DNA from: Candidatus Thioglobus sp.
GTDB taxonomy: Bacteria; Pseudomonadota; Gammaproteobacteria; PS1; Pseudothioglobaceae
Reading direction: 5' to 3'
NCBI GenBank assembly: GCA_018644675.1
Contig: JABGQC010000011.1
Coordinates: 1 to 44,928, forward strand
Length of the DNA stretch: 44,928 nt
The translations under genes and the position numbers were made by a program. The first letter of the stretch is position 1, and the number at the start of each line of letters is the position of its first letter. Below, in pieces: positions 35,656 to 43,796 of this stretch. Below the pieces are notes generated by a model. That model was not told the DNA's origin. It worked only from the letters and a program-made list of their open reading frames with translations, and made no database searches.

Positions 35656-35679
35656 TATATAGTTAAATATTACTATATA
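35656..35679. repeat. 8-bp inverted repeat upstream of thiG and higB
   Basis: TATATAGT (35656-35663) and ACTATATA (35672-35679) are exact inverted repeats with an 8-nt loop in the 255-bp gap between thiG and higB. A shorter pair GCATAC/GTATGC at 35693-35707 follows. These may belong to the divergent thiG control region. Nothing coding was seen in this gap. Confidence 0.35.
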
Positions 35680-35812
35680 AGAATTTTTATATGCATACAA
35701 AGTATGCTGGTTTGTATCTATTGCATTAAAGATGCCAACAAACTTGAGCTACTTTTCATTAAAGGTATGGGTGTGTAGTTGGTTAATAATAAATAAAGTT
35801 GGATGGTGTCAC

Positions 35813-35841
35813 TTTACAATAGTATCGTACTACGATACTAT
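35813..35841 (+). promoter_or_regulatory. higBA promoter with built-in operator palindrome
   Basis: A -35-like TTTACA (35813-35818) and -10-like TACTAT (35836-35841) are 17 bp apart. The spacer plus -10 box form a perfect inverted repeat with 11-bp arms around one central base (35819-35841, centre ...CGTACTACG...). This fits autorepression by HigA or the HigBA complex. The -10 box ends only 10 bp before the higB ATG, so the mRNA would have almost no leader. Confidence 0.7.
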
Positions 35842-35851
35842 ATAACAAAAT

Positions 35852-36133
35852 ATGATAAAAAGTTACGCTGATAAAAAAACTGAAAAATTTGCAACTGATG
35901 GAAATCATAAGTCAATTCCTGGTCAGATTAGCAGGAGAGCATTAATGAGATTAATACAAATAGATAATGCTACTTGTTTAGATGATTTGCGTTTGCCATC
36001 ATCAAATCACTTAGAGAATTTATCTGGTAATAGAAAAGGGCAGAGTAGTGTGAGAATTAACCAACAGTACAGAGTATGTTTTATTTTCAAAGGCAGCAAT
36101 TCCTATGATATTGAAATTATTGATTACCATTAA
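35852..36133 (+). CDS. higB: Type II toxin HigB (RelE/ParE superfamily)
   Basis: HigB toxins are ribosome-dependent mRNA interferases. The 93-aa protein matches the family along its length: MIKSYADKKTEKF, ALMRLIQIDNATCLDDLRLPSSNHLENLSG, and RINQQYRVCFIF ending in EIIDYH. The conserved His-Arg-rich C-terminal region is intact. It lacks a Shine-Dalgarno sequence (upstream TATAACAAAAT) and probably starts at or near the mRNA 5' end. It precedes its antitoxin by 13 bp, in the toxin-first order usual for higBA. Confidence 0.92.
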   Translation: MIKSYADKKTEKFATDGNHKSIPGQISRRALMRLIQIDNATCLDDLRLPSSNHLENLSGNRKGQSSVRINQQYRVCFIFKGSNSYDIEIIDYH

Positions 36134-36146
36134 ATAGGAAAAAATT

Positions 36147-36431
36147 ATGATTAAAAATAACTTCCATCCAGGTGAATTCTTACAAGAGTTATTGGATGAT
36201 TACAATATAACAGCCTACCGTTTATCTAAAGATATCTTTGTGCAGCAGACTCGTATTAGTGAGATATTAAAAGGTAGTAGATCTATTACTAGCGATACAG
36301 CGATAAGACTCGGCAAGTATTTTGATAACTCGCCACAGTATTGGTTGAATTTACAAGATAGCTTCGATCTAACTAATTGCAATGTTGAGAATTACCATAG
36401 TATTAACCCTATTGAAAGGGTGGCTCAATAG
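36147..36431 (+). CDS. higA: Antitoxin HigA (XRE-family, VapI-like)
   Basis: HigA neutralises HigB and represses the operon through its helix-turn-helix. The 94-aa protein has the family start HPGEFLQELLDDYNIT, HTH residues YRLSKDIFVQQTRISEILKG (about residues 25-44), and SPQYWLNLQDSFDL near the end. Unlike HigB, it has a clear AGGA ribosome binding site. The inverted repeat at 35819-35841 is its likely operator. Confidence 0.92.
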   Translation: MIKNNFHPGEFLQELLDDYNITAYRLSKDIFVQQTRISEILKGSRSITSDTAIRLGKYFDNSPQYWLNLQDSFDLTNCNVENYHSINPIERVAQ

Positions 36432-36466
36432 CAAGGCAAGGGTTTTGTTTGATCATAATGAGATGA

Positions 36467-36724
36467 ACAACAATTGGGGAAAATCCAAATAGCACAATTA
36501 CTCAAGGTAGGGGTAAAAAAAATGAAGGTCAAAGCACCCATATATTGAGACACACCTTTGCCAGTCATTTTATTATGAATGGTGGTGATGTTTTAAGTCT
36601 ACAGAAGGCACTAGGTCATAGCACTTTAGTAACGACATTGAAGTGCGCACATTTGTCACCTGATCATCTAAATGATGTGCGGAAATTTGCACCAAAAAAT
36701 AAAGATGTGATGAAAAAAACATAG
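36467..36724 (+). pseudogene. Tyrosine recombinase (integrase) C-terminal remnant, catalytic Tyr lost
   Basis: An open stretch after an in-frame TGA (36464-36466) encodes the C-terminal part of a phage-type integrase: HILRHTFASHFIMNGGDVLSL, then LGHST and AHLSPDHL, ending at TAG 36722-36724. The catalytic HxxR (36539-36550) and LGH are present. The nucleophile position before AHLSP is Cys (TGC at 36644-36646) instead of Tyr. The N-terminal two-thirds are missing and no start codon precedes the motif. It ends 52 bp from the 3' end of tRNA-Ser, the usual position of an integrase of a tRNA-targeted element. Confidence 0.85.
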
Positions 36725-36775
36725 TTAAGATTTTAGTTGGTAGGCTCTACAGATACTACTACTAAAGGGAATTTG

Positions 36776-36867
36776 TGGCGGAGAGTGAGGGATTTGAACC
36801 CTCGAAAGGGGATAAACCCTTTACACCCTTAGCAGGGGCGCGCCTTCAGCCACTCGGCCAACTCTCC
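36776..36867 (-). tRNA. tRNA-Ser(GCU)
   Basis: On the minus strand the gene begins GGAGAGT (36867-36861) and ends ACTCTCC, discriminator G and encoded CCA (36776-36778). The anticodon loop CTGCTAA gives anticodon GCU (reads AGC/AGU). A long variable arm (GTAAAGGGTTTATCCCCTTT region) and GGGTTCAAATCCC T-arm identify a class II tRNA-Ser. It bounds the integrase remnant and higBA patch on the right. Confidence 0.97.
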
Positions 36868-36910
36868 GTAAAAAAAAATATTATACGCTAAATATTTTAA
36901 AGGGATAGTT

Positions 36911-37345
36911 TTAAAAACCGTAGTTGTATCTAAGCTTTAATTGTCCAGGATCTTCGCCCTTAAAGTCAATCACTCGAAAACGTAGTTGACCCCAGTCGCC
37001 TTCGAGTTTAATTTTTTCTTGTAGGGCTTGTAGTTTGATTTTTGCATCCAAGATCATCTGCTCAGACTCATTCCATCGGCTACTTTCATCTTTAGGCGTG
37101 CCAAGCTGATATTCGTGATAAAGCAATTCGTTAGAGATATCGGTCGCTTCGGCATTAATATCAAACATGCTTTCTCCCATTTCGTAGCTAACTTCAAGAT
37201 CAAGAATCTCAGTATCAATAACCTCTATTTCGCTGGAAATATCGATAACGTCAGTGGTAGTGGGCTTGTCCTCTGCAACAACCCGAAAATTTAATAACAG
37301 GATTAGTGCTAAAAATAGTTTGTAGCTTACTGTTAAGAGAACCAA
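36911..37345 (-). CDS. Secreted or periplasmic protein of unknown function
   Basis: This 144-aa protein is not recognised. It begins with a signal peptide (VSYKLFLALILLLNFRVVAED, cleavage near residue 24) followed by an acidic, I/E/D-rich region and an amphipathic helix (about 95-115). It ends in a hydrophobic/aromatic terminal strand LRYNYGF, as seen in outer-membrane barrels. The start is TTG at 37345, preceded by AGGA and overlapping the previous gene's end. Co-translation with the small membrane protein upstream is likely. Confidence 0.6.
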   Translation of the reverse strand: MVLLTVSYKLFLALILLLNFRVVAEDKPTTTDVIDISSEIEVIDTEILDLEVSYEMGESMFDINAEATDISNELLYHEYQLGTPKDESSRWNESEQMILDAKIKLQALQEKIKLEGDWGQLRFRVIDFKGEDPGQLKLRYNYGF

Positions 37346-37554
37346 CGATAAAGTCCTAAACTGTTAACACAAACAAAGACAGTGTTTAATAATACTAATG
37401 ATTTGTCGTTATTTCTCGAGCCTTGTATGATCCAACTAATGGCAGATACCATGAAAAATATATAGCCAAATTTTGAATATTCAAAATTAAGCGCCACCAT
37501 AAGGCCGCCAATAATGCCAGTGACTGTACCAAGCCAGCCCCAGTTATTATGCAT
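37333..37554 (-). CDS. Small membrane protein, unknown
   Basis: A 73-aa protein (start ATG 37554, MHNNWGWLG) with about three membrane segments: GTVTGIIGGLMVALNF, FGYIFFMVSAISWII and SLVLLNTVFVCVNSLG. The start lies in the ATGCATAA end of the OsmC gene (8-bp overlap), so translation is coupled. The small multi-span pattern is reminiscent of PnuC- or SemiSWEET-like half transporters, but no diagnostic motif is seen. Confidence 0.55.
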   Translation of the reverse strand: MHNNWGWLGTVTGIIGGLMVALNFEYSKFGYIFFMVSAISWIIQGSRNNDKSLVLLNTVFVCVNSLGLYRWFS

Positions 37555-37960
37555 GGGTTTCAAAATCATGAGTAACAACGGCTGTTTTTCCAAGCATGAT
37601 AGAAGCAGAGCAGTATTTTTCTGCCGATAAACTAACAGCTTTGGCTATTTTCTTCTCATCTAGGTTTTCGCCTTCCAGGATAAAATGCAGGTGAATTTTA
37701 GTAAATACTTTTGGGTGTTCATCAGAACGCTCAGCCGATATTTCAACCCGACAATTGCGTACTTCTTCGCGCATTTTTTTAAGCATGGACATGACATCAA
37801 TAGTAGTGCAGCCACCCATGCCCAAAAGTAGCATTTCCATTGGCCTAATGCCGAGGTTTTTACCGCCTAAGGTTTCAGGGCCATCCATAACAATCGCATG
37901 GCCACTGGCCGATTCACCTACCATCATCATGCCATCAATCCATCTAACTGTTGTGTTCAT
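37547..37960 (-). CDS. OsmC/YhfA-family protein
   Basis: A 137-aa cytoplasmic protein of the OsmC/Ohr superfamily. The two conserved cysteines lie in GMGGCTTIDVMSML and SAEKYCSASIML, with the helix between. This is closest to the YhfA-like subgroup (GPETLGGKNLGIRPMEMLL), which differs from organic peroxide reductase Ohr. A thiol-dependent role in handling peroxides or reactive sulfur is likely for the family. It heads a three-gene overlapping cluster. Confidence 0.83.
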   Translation of the reverse strand: MNTTVRWIDGMMMVGESASGHAIVMDGPETLGGKNLGIRPMEMLLLGMGGCTTIDVMSMLKKMREEVRNCRVEISAERSDEHPKVFTKIHLHFILEGENLDEKKIAKAVSLSAEKYCSASIMLGKTAVVTHDFETHA

Positions 37961-37981
37961 TGTGAGTGTCCTTGTATTGTG

Positions 37982-38779
37982 TTAAGCAAAAATATCTTCT
38001 AGCGCTTGGCCAGGGTTATCTTGACGCATGAATGCTTCACCCACTAAAAATGCATGAATATCATGTTCTTGCATGAGTTTTACATCTTGCGCGCCTAAAA
38101 TGCCGCTCTCAGTAATCACCAAAGTGTCATCATCTATTGCATCCAGAAGATCAATGGTTGTTTGCAGGGTAACATCAAATGTTCTTAGATTTCGATTGTT
38201 AATGCCAACCATTGGTAGGCGTAATGCTTGTACGCGCTTTAATTCTTCAAGGTTGTGCACTTCAATCAAAACATCCATGTGGCAAGAGATGGCCAGCATG
38301 GCTAAATCCTCCATTCTTTGATCTTCTAAACAAGCTGCAATGAGCAAAATACAATCAGCGCCTAAAACGCGAGACTGAAACACTTGGTAGGGCTCGATAA
38401 TAAACTCTTTGCGCAAAACCGGCAGGGTGACCGCTGATCTTACTTCGGCTACGTATTTATCATCCCCTTGAAAAAAGTCTTTATCAGTTAAAACCGATAG
38501 ACAAGCAGCACCATGTTTGGCATAGCTTTTGGCAATTTCAGCAGGGTTAAAGTTTTCCCGTAAAATGCCTTTTGAAGGAGATGCTTTTTTAATTTCAGCA
38601 ATAATGGCATTTTGCTTAAGATCAGTCTTATCCTTTAGTGCTTGATAAAAATCACGTGTTGTGCGATCTTCATAAGCGGTTTCCATCATTTTGTCATAGG
38701 AAGTTAGCTCAAGAGCATCCTTGATTTCTTGCTCCTTTCGAGCAATAATTTTTTTGAGAATATCAGGTGTATTTGTCAT
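37982..38779 (-). CDS. trpC: Indole-3-glycerol phosphate synthase
   Basis: TrpC closes CdRP to indoleglycerol phosphate in tryptophan synthesis. The start is ATG 38779 (MTNTPDILKKI); the longer frame adds 16 residues with no ribosome binding site. The 265-aa TIM barrel has IAEIKKASPSKG, LSVLTD, LRKEFIIEPYQV, GINNRNL and VITESGI. It has no adjacent trp genes and faces away from kdsA. Confidence 0.95.
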   Translation of the reverse strand: MTNTPDILKKIIARKEQEIKDALELTSYDKMMETAYEDRTTRDFYQALKDKTDLKQNAIIAEIKKASPSKGILRENFNPAEIAKSYAKHGAACLSVLTDKDFFQGDDKYVAEVRSAVTLPVLRKEFIIEPYQVFQSRVLGADCILLIAACLEDQRMEDLAMLAISCHMDVLIEVHNLEELKRVQALRLPMVGINNRNLRTFDVTLQTTIDLLDAIDDDTLVITESGILGAQDVKLMQEHDIHAFLVGEAFMRQDNPGQALEDIFA

Positions 38780-38848
38780 GATTGGATATTTTAATGTAAT
38801 TGTTTGGCTTATAATTAACCTTATCAATTATTAACCCATGTGAATAGT

Positions 38849-39685
38849 ATGAAATTATTAGATTTTGAAATCGGCATCGACCAACCTTTTTTCTTAATTG
38901 CAGGTCCTTGCGTGATTGAATCTGAATCACTGGCTATGGAAACAGCAGAAACACTAAAAAAAGTAACTGAAGCATTGGGTATTAATTTTATTTATAAATC
39001 TTCGTACGATAAAGCAAACCGCTCTAGTACAGGAAGCTTTAGAGGATTAGGTGTTGAAGAGGGTTTACGAATTTTGCAAAAAGTTAAAGATGAGATAGGC
39101 ATCCCTGTGTTGACTGATGTACACGAAGACACACCACTTGATGAGGTGGCTGATGTGGTAGATATGATGCAAACACCAGCATTTTTAGTACGTCAAACTA
39201 ATTTTATCCAAAATGTTTGTAAGCAGGGTATTCCCGTTAACATTAAAAAAGGCCAATTCCAGGCGCCGTGGGATATGCAAAATGTGGTGGATAAGGCCTT
39301 TGAAACAGGCAATCAACAAATTACCATTTGTGATCGTGGCACTTCATTTGGTTACAACACGCTGGTGTCTGACATGCGCGGCTTATCAACCATGCGTTCA
39401 ACCGGACAGCCTGTGGTGTTTGATGCTACACACTCTGTACAACAACCTGGTGGTAACGGCTTAACCTCGGGCGGGCAAAGAGAAATGGTGCCAGTATTAG
39501 CACGAGCTGCCGCTGCTGTAGGTGTGTCAGGATTTTTCATGGAAACTCACCCAAATCCGGAAGTGGCGCTAAGTGACGGGCCAAACATGATCCCTATTGA
39601 CAAAATGGCTGACATGTTAAAAGCCTTGCAAGATATTGATAATATCACCAAGAAAAACGGCTTCCTAGAAGATCAGCTGACATAA
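38849..39685 (+). CDS. kdsA: KDO-8-phosphate synthase
   Basis: KdsA condenses PEP and arabinose-5-phosphate to KDO-8-P for lipid A. The start is ATG 38849 (MKLLDFEIG); a GTG at 38840 is possible, and neither has a strong ribosome binding site. The 278-aa protein has [43 protein letters not shown] and [12 protein letters not shown]. Its stop overlaps the start of the ligase gene (TAATG). Confidence 0.95.
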   Translation: MKLLDFEIGIDQPFFLIAGPCVIESESLAMETAETLKKVTEALGINFIYKSSYDKANRSSTGSFRGLGVEEGLRILQKVKDEIGIPVLTDVHEDTPLDEVADVVDMMQTPAFLVRQTNFIQNVCKQGIPVNIKKGQFQAPWDMQNVVDKAFETGNQQITICDRGTSFGYNTLVSDMRGLSTMRSTGQPVVFDATHSVQQPGGNGLTSGGQREMVPVLARAAAAVGVSGFFMETHPNPEVALSDGPNMIPIDKMADMLKALQDIDNITKKNGFLEDQLT

Positions 39686-40524
39686 TGAGTGCTGCCGTGA
39701 TTAATAGAGTTATTTTATTGATCACGGTAATGTTGGGTTCCTTTGCAGGTTTGGCTAACAAGCCAGACCTATTTTTACTTAAAACTTATGACGATTCTAA
39801 AGAGGTTGTTGGTTGGGTTATGAGCGAAAAGCTTGATGGTGTTCGTGGATTTTGGAACGGACAAGAATTACTCACTCGAGGCGGTTACAAACTTAATCCA
39901 CCCCTGTGGTTTGTTCAACAGTATCCACCGTTTGCTATAGATGGGGAGCTGTGGACAAAGCGCGATGATTTTGAGAATGTTTCCTCCATTGTGCGTACGC
40001 AATTACCAGATGATCGCTGGAAACAGATTACTCACAATATTTTTGAAGTACCCAATCAGCCAGGTGGACTACTTAAAAGATTGGACGTTTTACGAGCATA
40101 TTTATACAAAAATCCAAATTCAAATATTCAAATCATCCCACAAACACAGATCAATACCAAGACTCAGCTTGCTGAATTTTTAAAAGAGGTGGTTGGTAAC
40201 AAGGGCGAGGGTGTGGTGGTGAGAAATCCTGATACCTTGTATCAAACGGGTCGGTTATCATCAGCACTAAAAGTGAAAAAATATTTTGATACTGAATGCA
40301 CGGTACTAGGCATATTACCCGGCAAGGGCAAATATAAAGGCTTGATGGGTTCTGTGCTTTGCCAGACAAGTGCTGGAAAACAGCTAAAAATTGGCTCAGG
40401 CTTTAAAGATAAAGACAGGGCTAATCCACCCGCTATTGGTAGTAAAATTACCTTTAAATACTACGGCTTCACCAACAAAGGCAACTTTAAATATCCAGTA
40501 TATTTAAGAGTTAGACCAGAGTAA
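39685..40524 (+). CDS. Periplasmic-type ATP-dependent DNA ligase (Lig E-like)
   Basis: A short ATP-dependent ligase of 279 aa. It has a hydrophobic N-terminal signal (VILLITVMLGSFAGLA), nucleotidyl-transferase motif I SEKLDGVRG with the adenylated Lys49, motif III FAIDGELW, motif IV EGVVVRNP, motif V ALKVKK and an OB domain ending NFKYPVYLRVRP. Predicted export points to the Lig E class found in bacteria with natural competence or extracellular DNA use. It shares the kdsA transcript by overlap, an unusual pairing. Confidence 0.9.
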   Translation: MSAAVINRVILLITVMLGSFAGLANKPDLFLLKTYDDSKEVVGWVMSEKLDGVRGFWNGQELLTRGGYKLNPPLWFVQQYPPFAIDGELWTKRDDFENVSSIVRTQLPDDRWKQITHNIFEVPNQPGGLLKRLDVLRAYLYKNPNSNIQIIPQTQINTKTQLAEFLKEVVGNKGEGVVVRNPDTLYQTGRLSSALKVKKYFDTECTVLGILPGKGKYKGLMGSVLCQTSAGKQLKIGSGFKDKDRANPPAIGSKITFKYYGFTNKGNFKYPVYLRVRPE

Positions 40525-40542
40525 GTGAGTCTAATCAATTAA

Positions 40543-41289
<747 letters not shown>

Positions 41290-41300
41290 GGAGAATTTAA

Positions 41301-41600
41301 ATGCTGTATGCTGTCATTTCACAAGATGTAGAGGACTCATTAGAAAAGAGATTGTCCGTGCGTCCAGCGCATATTGAGCGTTTGAATGCTTTAAAAAATG
41401 AAGGTCGATTAATCCTGGCAGGGCCGCATCCAGCTATTGATAATGTTGATCCTGGCGAGGCAGGCTTTACTGGCTCACTGGTGGTGGCAGAATTTGAATG
41501 TTTAGCAGACGCCCAAGCTTGGGCAGATGCAGATCCGTATATGGCGTCAGGCGCATACGCAAGCGTTATTGTGAAGCCGTTTAAAAAAGTGTTACCATGA
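41301..41600 (+). CDS. YciI-family protein
   Basis: A 99-aa protein with the YciI ferredoxin-like fold: [28 protein letters not shown] with the conserved His, RLILAGPHP, and [15 protein letters not shown]. Such proteins are often near intracellular septation or amino acid genes and their reaction is uncertain. It follows dapB by 11 bp and overlaps the persulfide dioxygenase by 4 bp. Confidence 0.87.
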   Translation: MLYAVISQDVEDSLEKRLSVRPAHIERLNALKNEGRLILAGPHPAIDNVDPGEAGFTGSLVVAEFECLADAQAWADADPYMASGAYASVIVKPFKKVLP

Positions 41601-42307
41601 GTTTAATTTTCAGACCTTTATTTGAAAAAGAAAGCTCCACCTACACATATTTACTAGCTGACTCTCAAACCAAAGAGGCAGTAATTATCGATGCAGTGAG
41701 TGAAACCAAACAAAGAGATATTGGCCTAATTGAAGAGTTAGGTTTGGATCTTAAATACATTATTGAAACTCATGTACATGCAGACCACATTACCAGCTCT
41801 TGCCCGCTGAAGGATCGTTTTAGTCAGGCGCAAATTGTACTAGGTAGTGCCAATTCAGTGACTTGTGCAGACATTTTAATCAAGGACGGCGAAAGCTTGG
41901 CATTTGGAAAATATCAAATTAAAGCGCTGTCAACACCAGGGCATACTGACGGCTGCATGTCATACGTGATTGATGACAAGGTATTCACTGGAGATGCTTT
42001 GTTGATTCGCAGTTGTGGGCGTTGTGATTTTCAAGGCGGCTCAGCTAAAAAACTGTACAACGCCATTCAATATTTGTTTACTCTTCCCGAGGCTACCTTG
42101 GTTTATCCTGCGCATGACTATGGCGGACGCACAGTAAGCTCTATTTGGGAGGAAAAAACCTTTAATGAAATGATTGGCGGTGGTGTTGATCAGGTAGAAT
42201 TCATTCATCGTGTTGATGCAATGGAGCTATCACTACCCGCCAAAATTCACGTCGCTGTACCGTCCAATCAAGTCTGCGGATCAAGGATCATCACCAAAGA
42301 ACCATGA
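41597..42307 (+). CDS. Persulfide dioxygenase, ETHE1-like (MBL fold)
   Basis: This enzyme oxidises glutathione persulfide (GSSH) to sulfite with O2. The 236-aa metallo-beta-lactamase-fold protein opens [18 protein letters not shown] as ETHE1 proteins do. The mononuclear iron ligands are in place: His59 (THVHADH), His116 (TPGHTDG) and Asp133 (TGDALLI), together with the GRCDFQGG substrate segment near residue 141 and PAHDYGG. In a sulfur oxidiser it offers an O2-dependent route from persulfide to sulfite beside rDsr. ETHE1 rather than glyoxalase II is supported by these motifs. Confidence 0.88.
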   Translation: MSLIFRPLFEKESSTYTYLLADSQTKEAVIIDAVSETKQRDIGLIEELGLDLKYIIETHVHADHITSSCPLKDRFSQAQIVLGSANSVTCADILIKDGESLAFGKYQIKALSTPGHTDGCMSYVIDDKVFTGDALLIRSCGRCDFQGGSAKKLYNAIQYLFTLPEATLVYPAHDYGGRTVSSIWEEKTFNEMIGGGVDQVEFIHRVDAMELSLPAKIHVAVPSNQVCGSRIITKEP

Positions 42308-42555
42308 GAGGTTATTCGCTAGATCCACATCCGAGCGTTAAAGTTGTTACAGAGCAGTATGCTGTGGTGCGTATTCCTCGTGTTAAGCGAGAGCGCGTTC
42401 CTGCTAACAATGTTGAAATCGTTGAAAATCTTGAGCAAGCAGTAGAAAAATCAGACCCTAAAAATCACTTATACGCCGCTAAGGTTTTGGGTCCTTCGCG
42501 CTCATCTGAAGGAGTTATTTTGTATTATATTTTGGATATGTATAATCACTCATGA
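42304..42555 (+). CDS. Small protein of unknown function
   Basis: This 83-aa ORF overlaps both neighbours by 4 bp (ATGA at each end), strong evidence that it is translated. It has no cysteine, no membrane segment and no recognised domain. It is rich in charged residues, with VVRIPRVKRERVP near residue 21 and a hydrophobic end VILYYILDMY. It may form a small partner of the dioxygenase or the thioredoxin-like protein. Confidence 0.6.
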   Translation: MRGYSLDPHPSVKVVTEQYAVVRIPRVKRERVPANNVEIVENLEQAVEKSDPKNHLYAAKVLGPSRSSEGVILYYILDMYNHS

Positions 42556-43796
42556 AGTGGCTATTCATCATTACCCTGTTTTTGTCCTCAGCACTTATTG
42601 CCGACGATAAAATAGAAATCGAGCTTAGCTCTGGCGAAGTGCTTATGGTGGACACTTTTAATTCTGAGGGTAATACCTTATACCTTTATTTACCATCAGA
42701 GCGTGGCTTTGGCAAAGGTCATATTGCTACCGCACAACAGCTGGCTTTTGATGAGCGCGACGTCTGGGTGCTAGATTTGCACGCCAGCTATATGGTACCC
42801 AGGCATCGTAGTAGTATAGATAAGTTTAATATCGATGATTTGGTGGAGCTAATTAGCCTAACGCAAGACAAGGGCTTTAAGCAATTATTTTTTGTCACCT
42901 CTGGTCGAGGTGCTCAGCTAGCGCTCAAGGCGGCTTACCAATGGCAATCCCAACACCCTGGTGATGATTATTTAAAAGGTCATATTTTTCATTCTCCGCA
43001 TTTAATTAAAGGTGCGCCTGCGTTGGGTGTCAAGGCAGATTATGTTGATATCGCCAAAGCGAGCAACTTGCCTATTTATATGGTTTTGCCACAGTATGGT
43101 ACCAAATATTTTCGCTCTAAAGAAATATTAAAAACTCTAAAATCTGGCGGTAGTTCGGTTTTTGTGCATCGGTTAGAAGGTGTGCGTGGCGGGTTTCATA
43201 TGCGTAATGAGGAAGATTTAACACAAGCAGATTTAAAAGCAAAGACAGATTTGGGTAATACATACATACAAGCATCTGCTCTACTCTCAAGTGTGCGTCC
43301 AATAGCTCCGATAGCTTTATCAAAGTCTACGCATATCAAGCCCAAGTATGCTTTGAGTGAGCCAACACTCAAGCCGTATAAGGGTAAGCGTAGTATTGTA
43401 TTGCAATTGAAAGACTTAAAAGGTCAAAAAGTTAATCTGAGTGATTATAAAGACACTGTCATTTTGTTAAATTTTTGGGCAAGTTGGTGCAAGCCTTGTA
43501 TCAAAGAGATTCCCTCATTGGTTAGGTTAGGCGAACAGTTAAAACACCAAAATTTTAAAATTATCACTGTGAACGTTGGTGAGTCAGCACGTGAAATTAA
43601 TGAATTCAAGAAAAAAGTAAAGTTTGACTTGCCAATCTTATTAGACAGCTCCGGCAAAGCCGTACAAGATTGGGGTGTGTATGCTTATCCGTCTAATTTT
43701 TTACTGGATAAAAACGGCATCATTCGCTACGCCTATCGCGGTGCGCTTGAGTGGGATTCACCTGTGATTATCAATACCATCAGCGAGTTCTTTTGA
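42552..43796 (+). CDS. Periplasmic hydrolase-like/TlpA thioredoxin fusion
   Basis: A 414-aa exported protein with a signal peptide (MKWLFIITLFLSSALIA). Residues about 20-250 resemble an alpha/beta hydrolase, with strands alternating with helices. The expected nucleophile elbow reads TSGRG at 116-120, placing Gly where Ser should be. A C-terminal TlpA/ResA-type thioredoxin domain has WCKPC (Cys313, Cys316) and a YAYPSNFLLD cis-proline region. It likely performs thiol-disulfide exchange in the periplasm, with the first domain inactive or a binding module. Confidence 0.78.
   Translation: MKWLFIITLFLSSALIADDKIEIELSSGEVLMVDTFNSEGNTLYLYLPSERGFGKGHIATAQQLAFDERDVWVLDLHASYMVPRHRSSIDKFNIDDLVELISLTQDKGFKQLFFVTSGRGAQLALKAAYQWQSQHPGDDYLKGHIFHSPHLIKGAPALGVKADYVDIAKASNLPIYMVLPQYGTKYFRSKEILKTLKSGGSSVFVHRLEGVRGGFHMRNEEDLTQADLKAKTDLGNTYIQASALLSSVRPIAPIALSKSTHIKPKYALSEPTLKPYKGKRSIVLQLKDLKGQKVNLSDYKDTVILLNFWASWCKPCIKEIPSLVRLGEQLKHQNFKIITVNVGESAREINEFKKKVKFDLPILLDSSGKAVQDWGVYAYPSNFLLDKNGIIRYAYRGALEWDSPVIINTISEFF

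Noticed and set aside
35597..35812. TPP riboswitch upstream of thiG
   Set aside because: No THI-box-like sequence (CTGAGA with the downstream conserved core) was seen on the minus strand.
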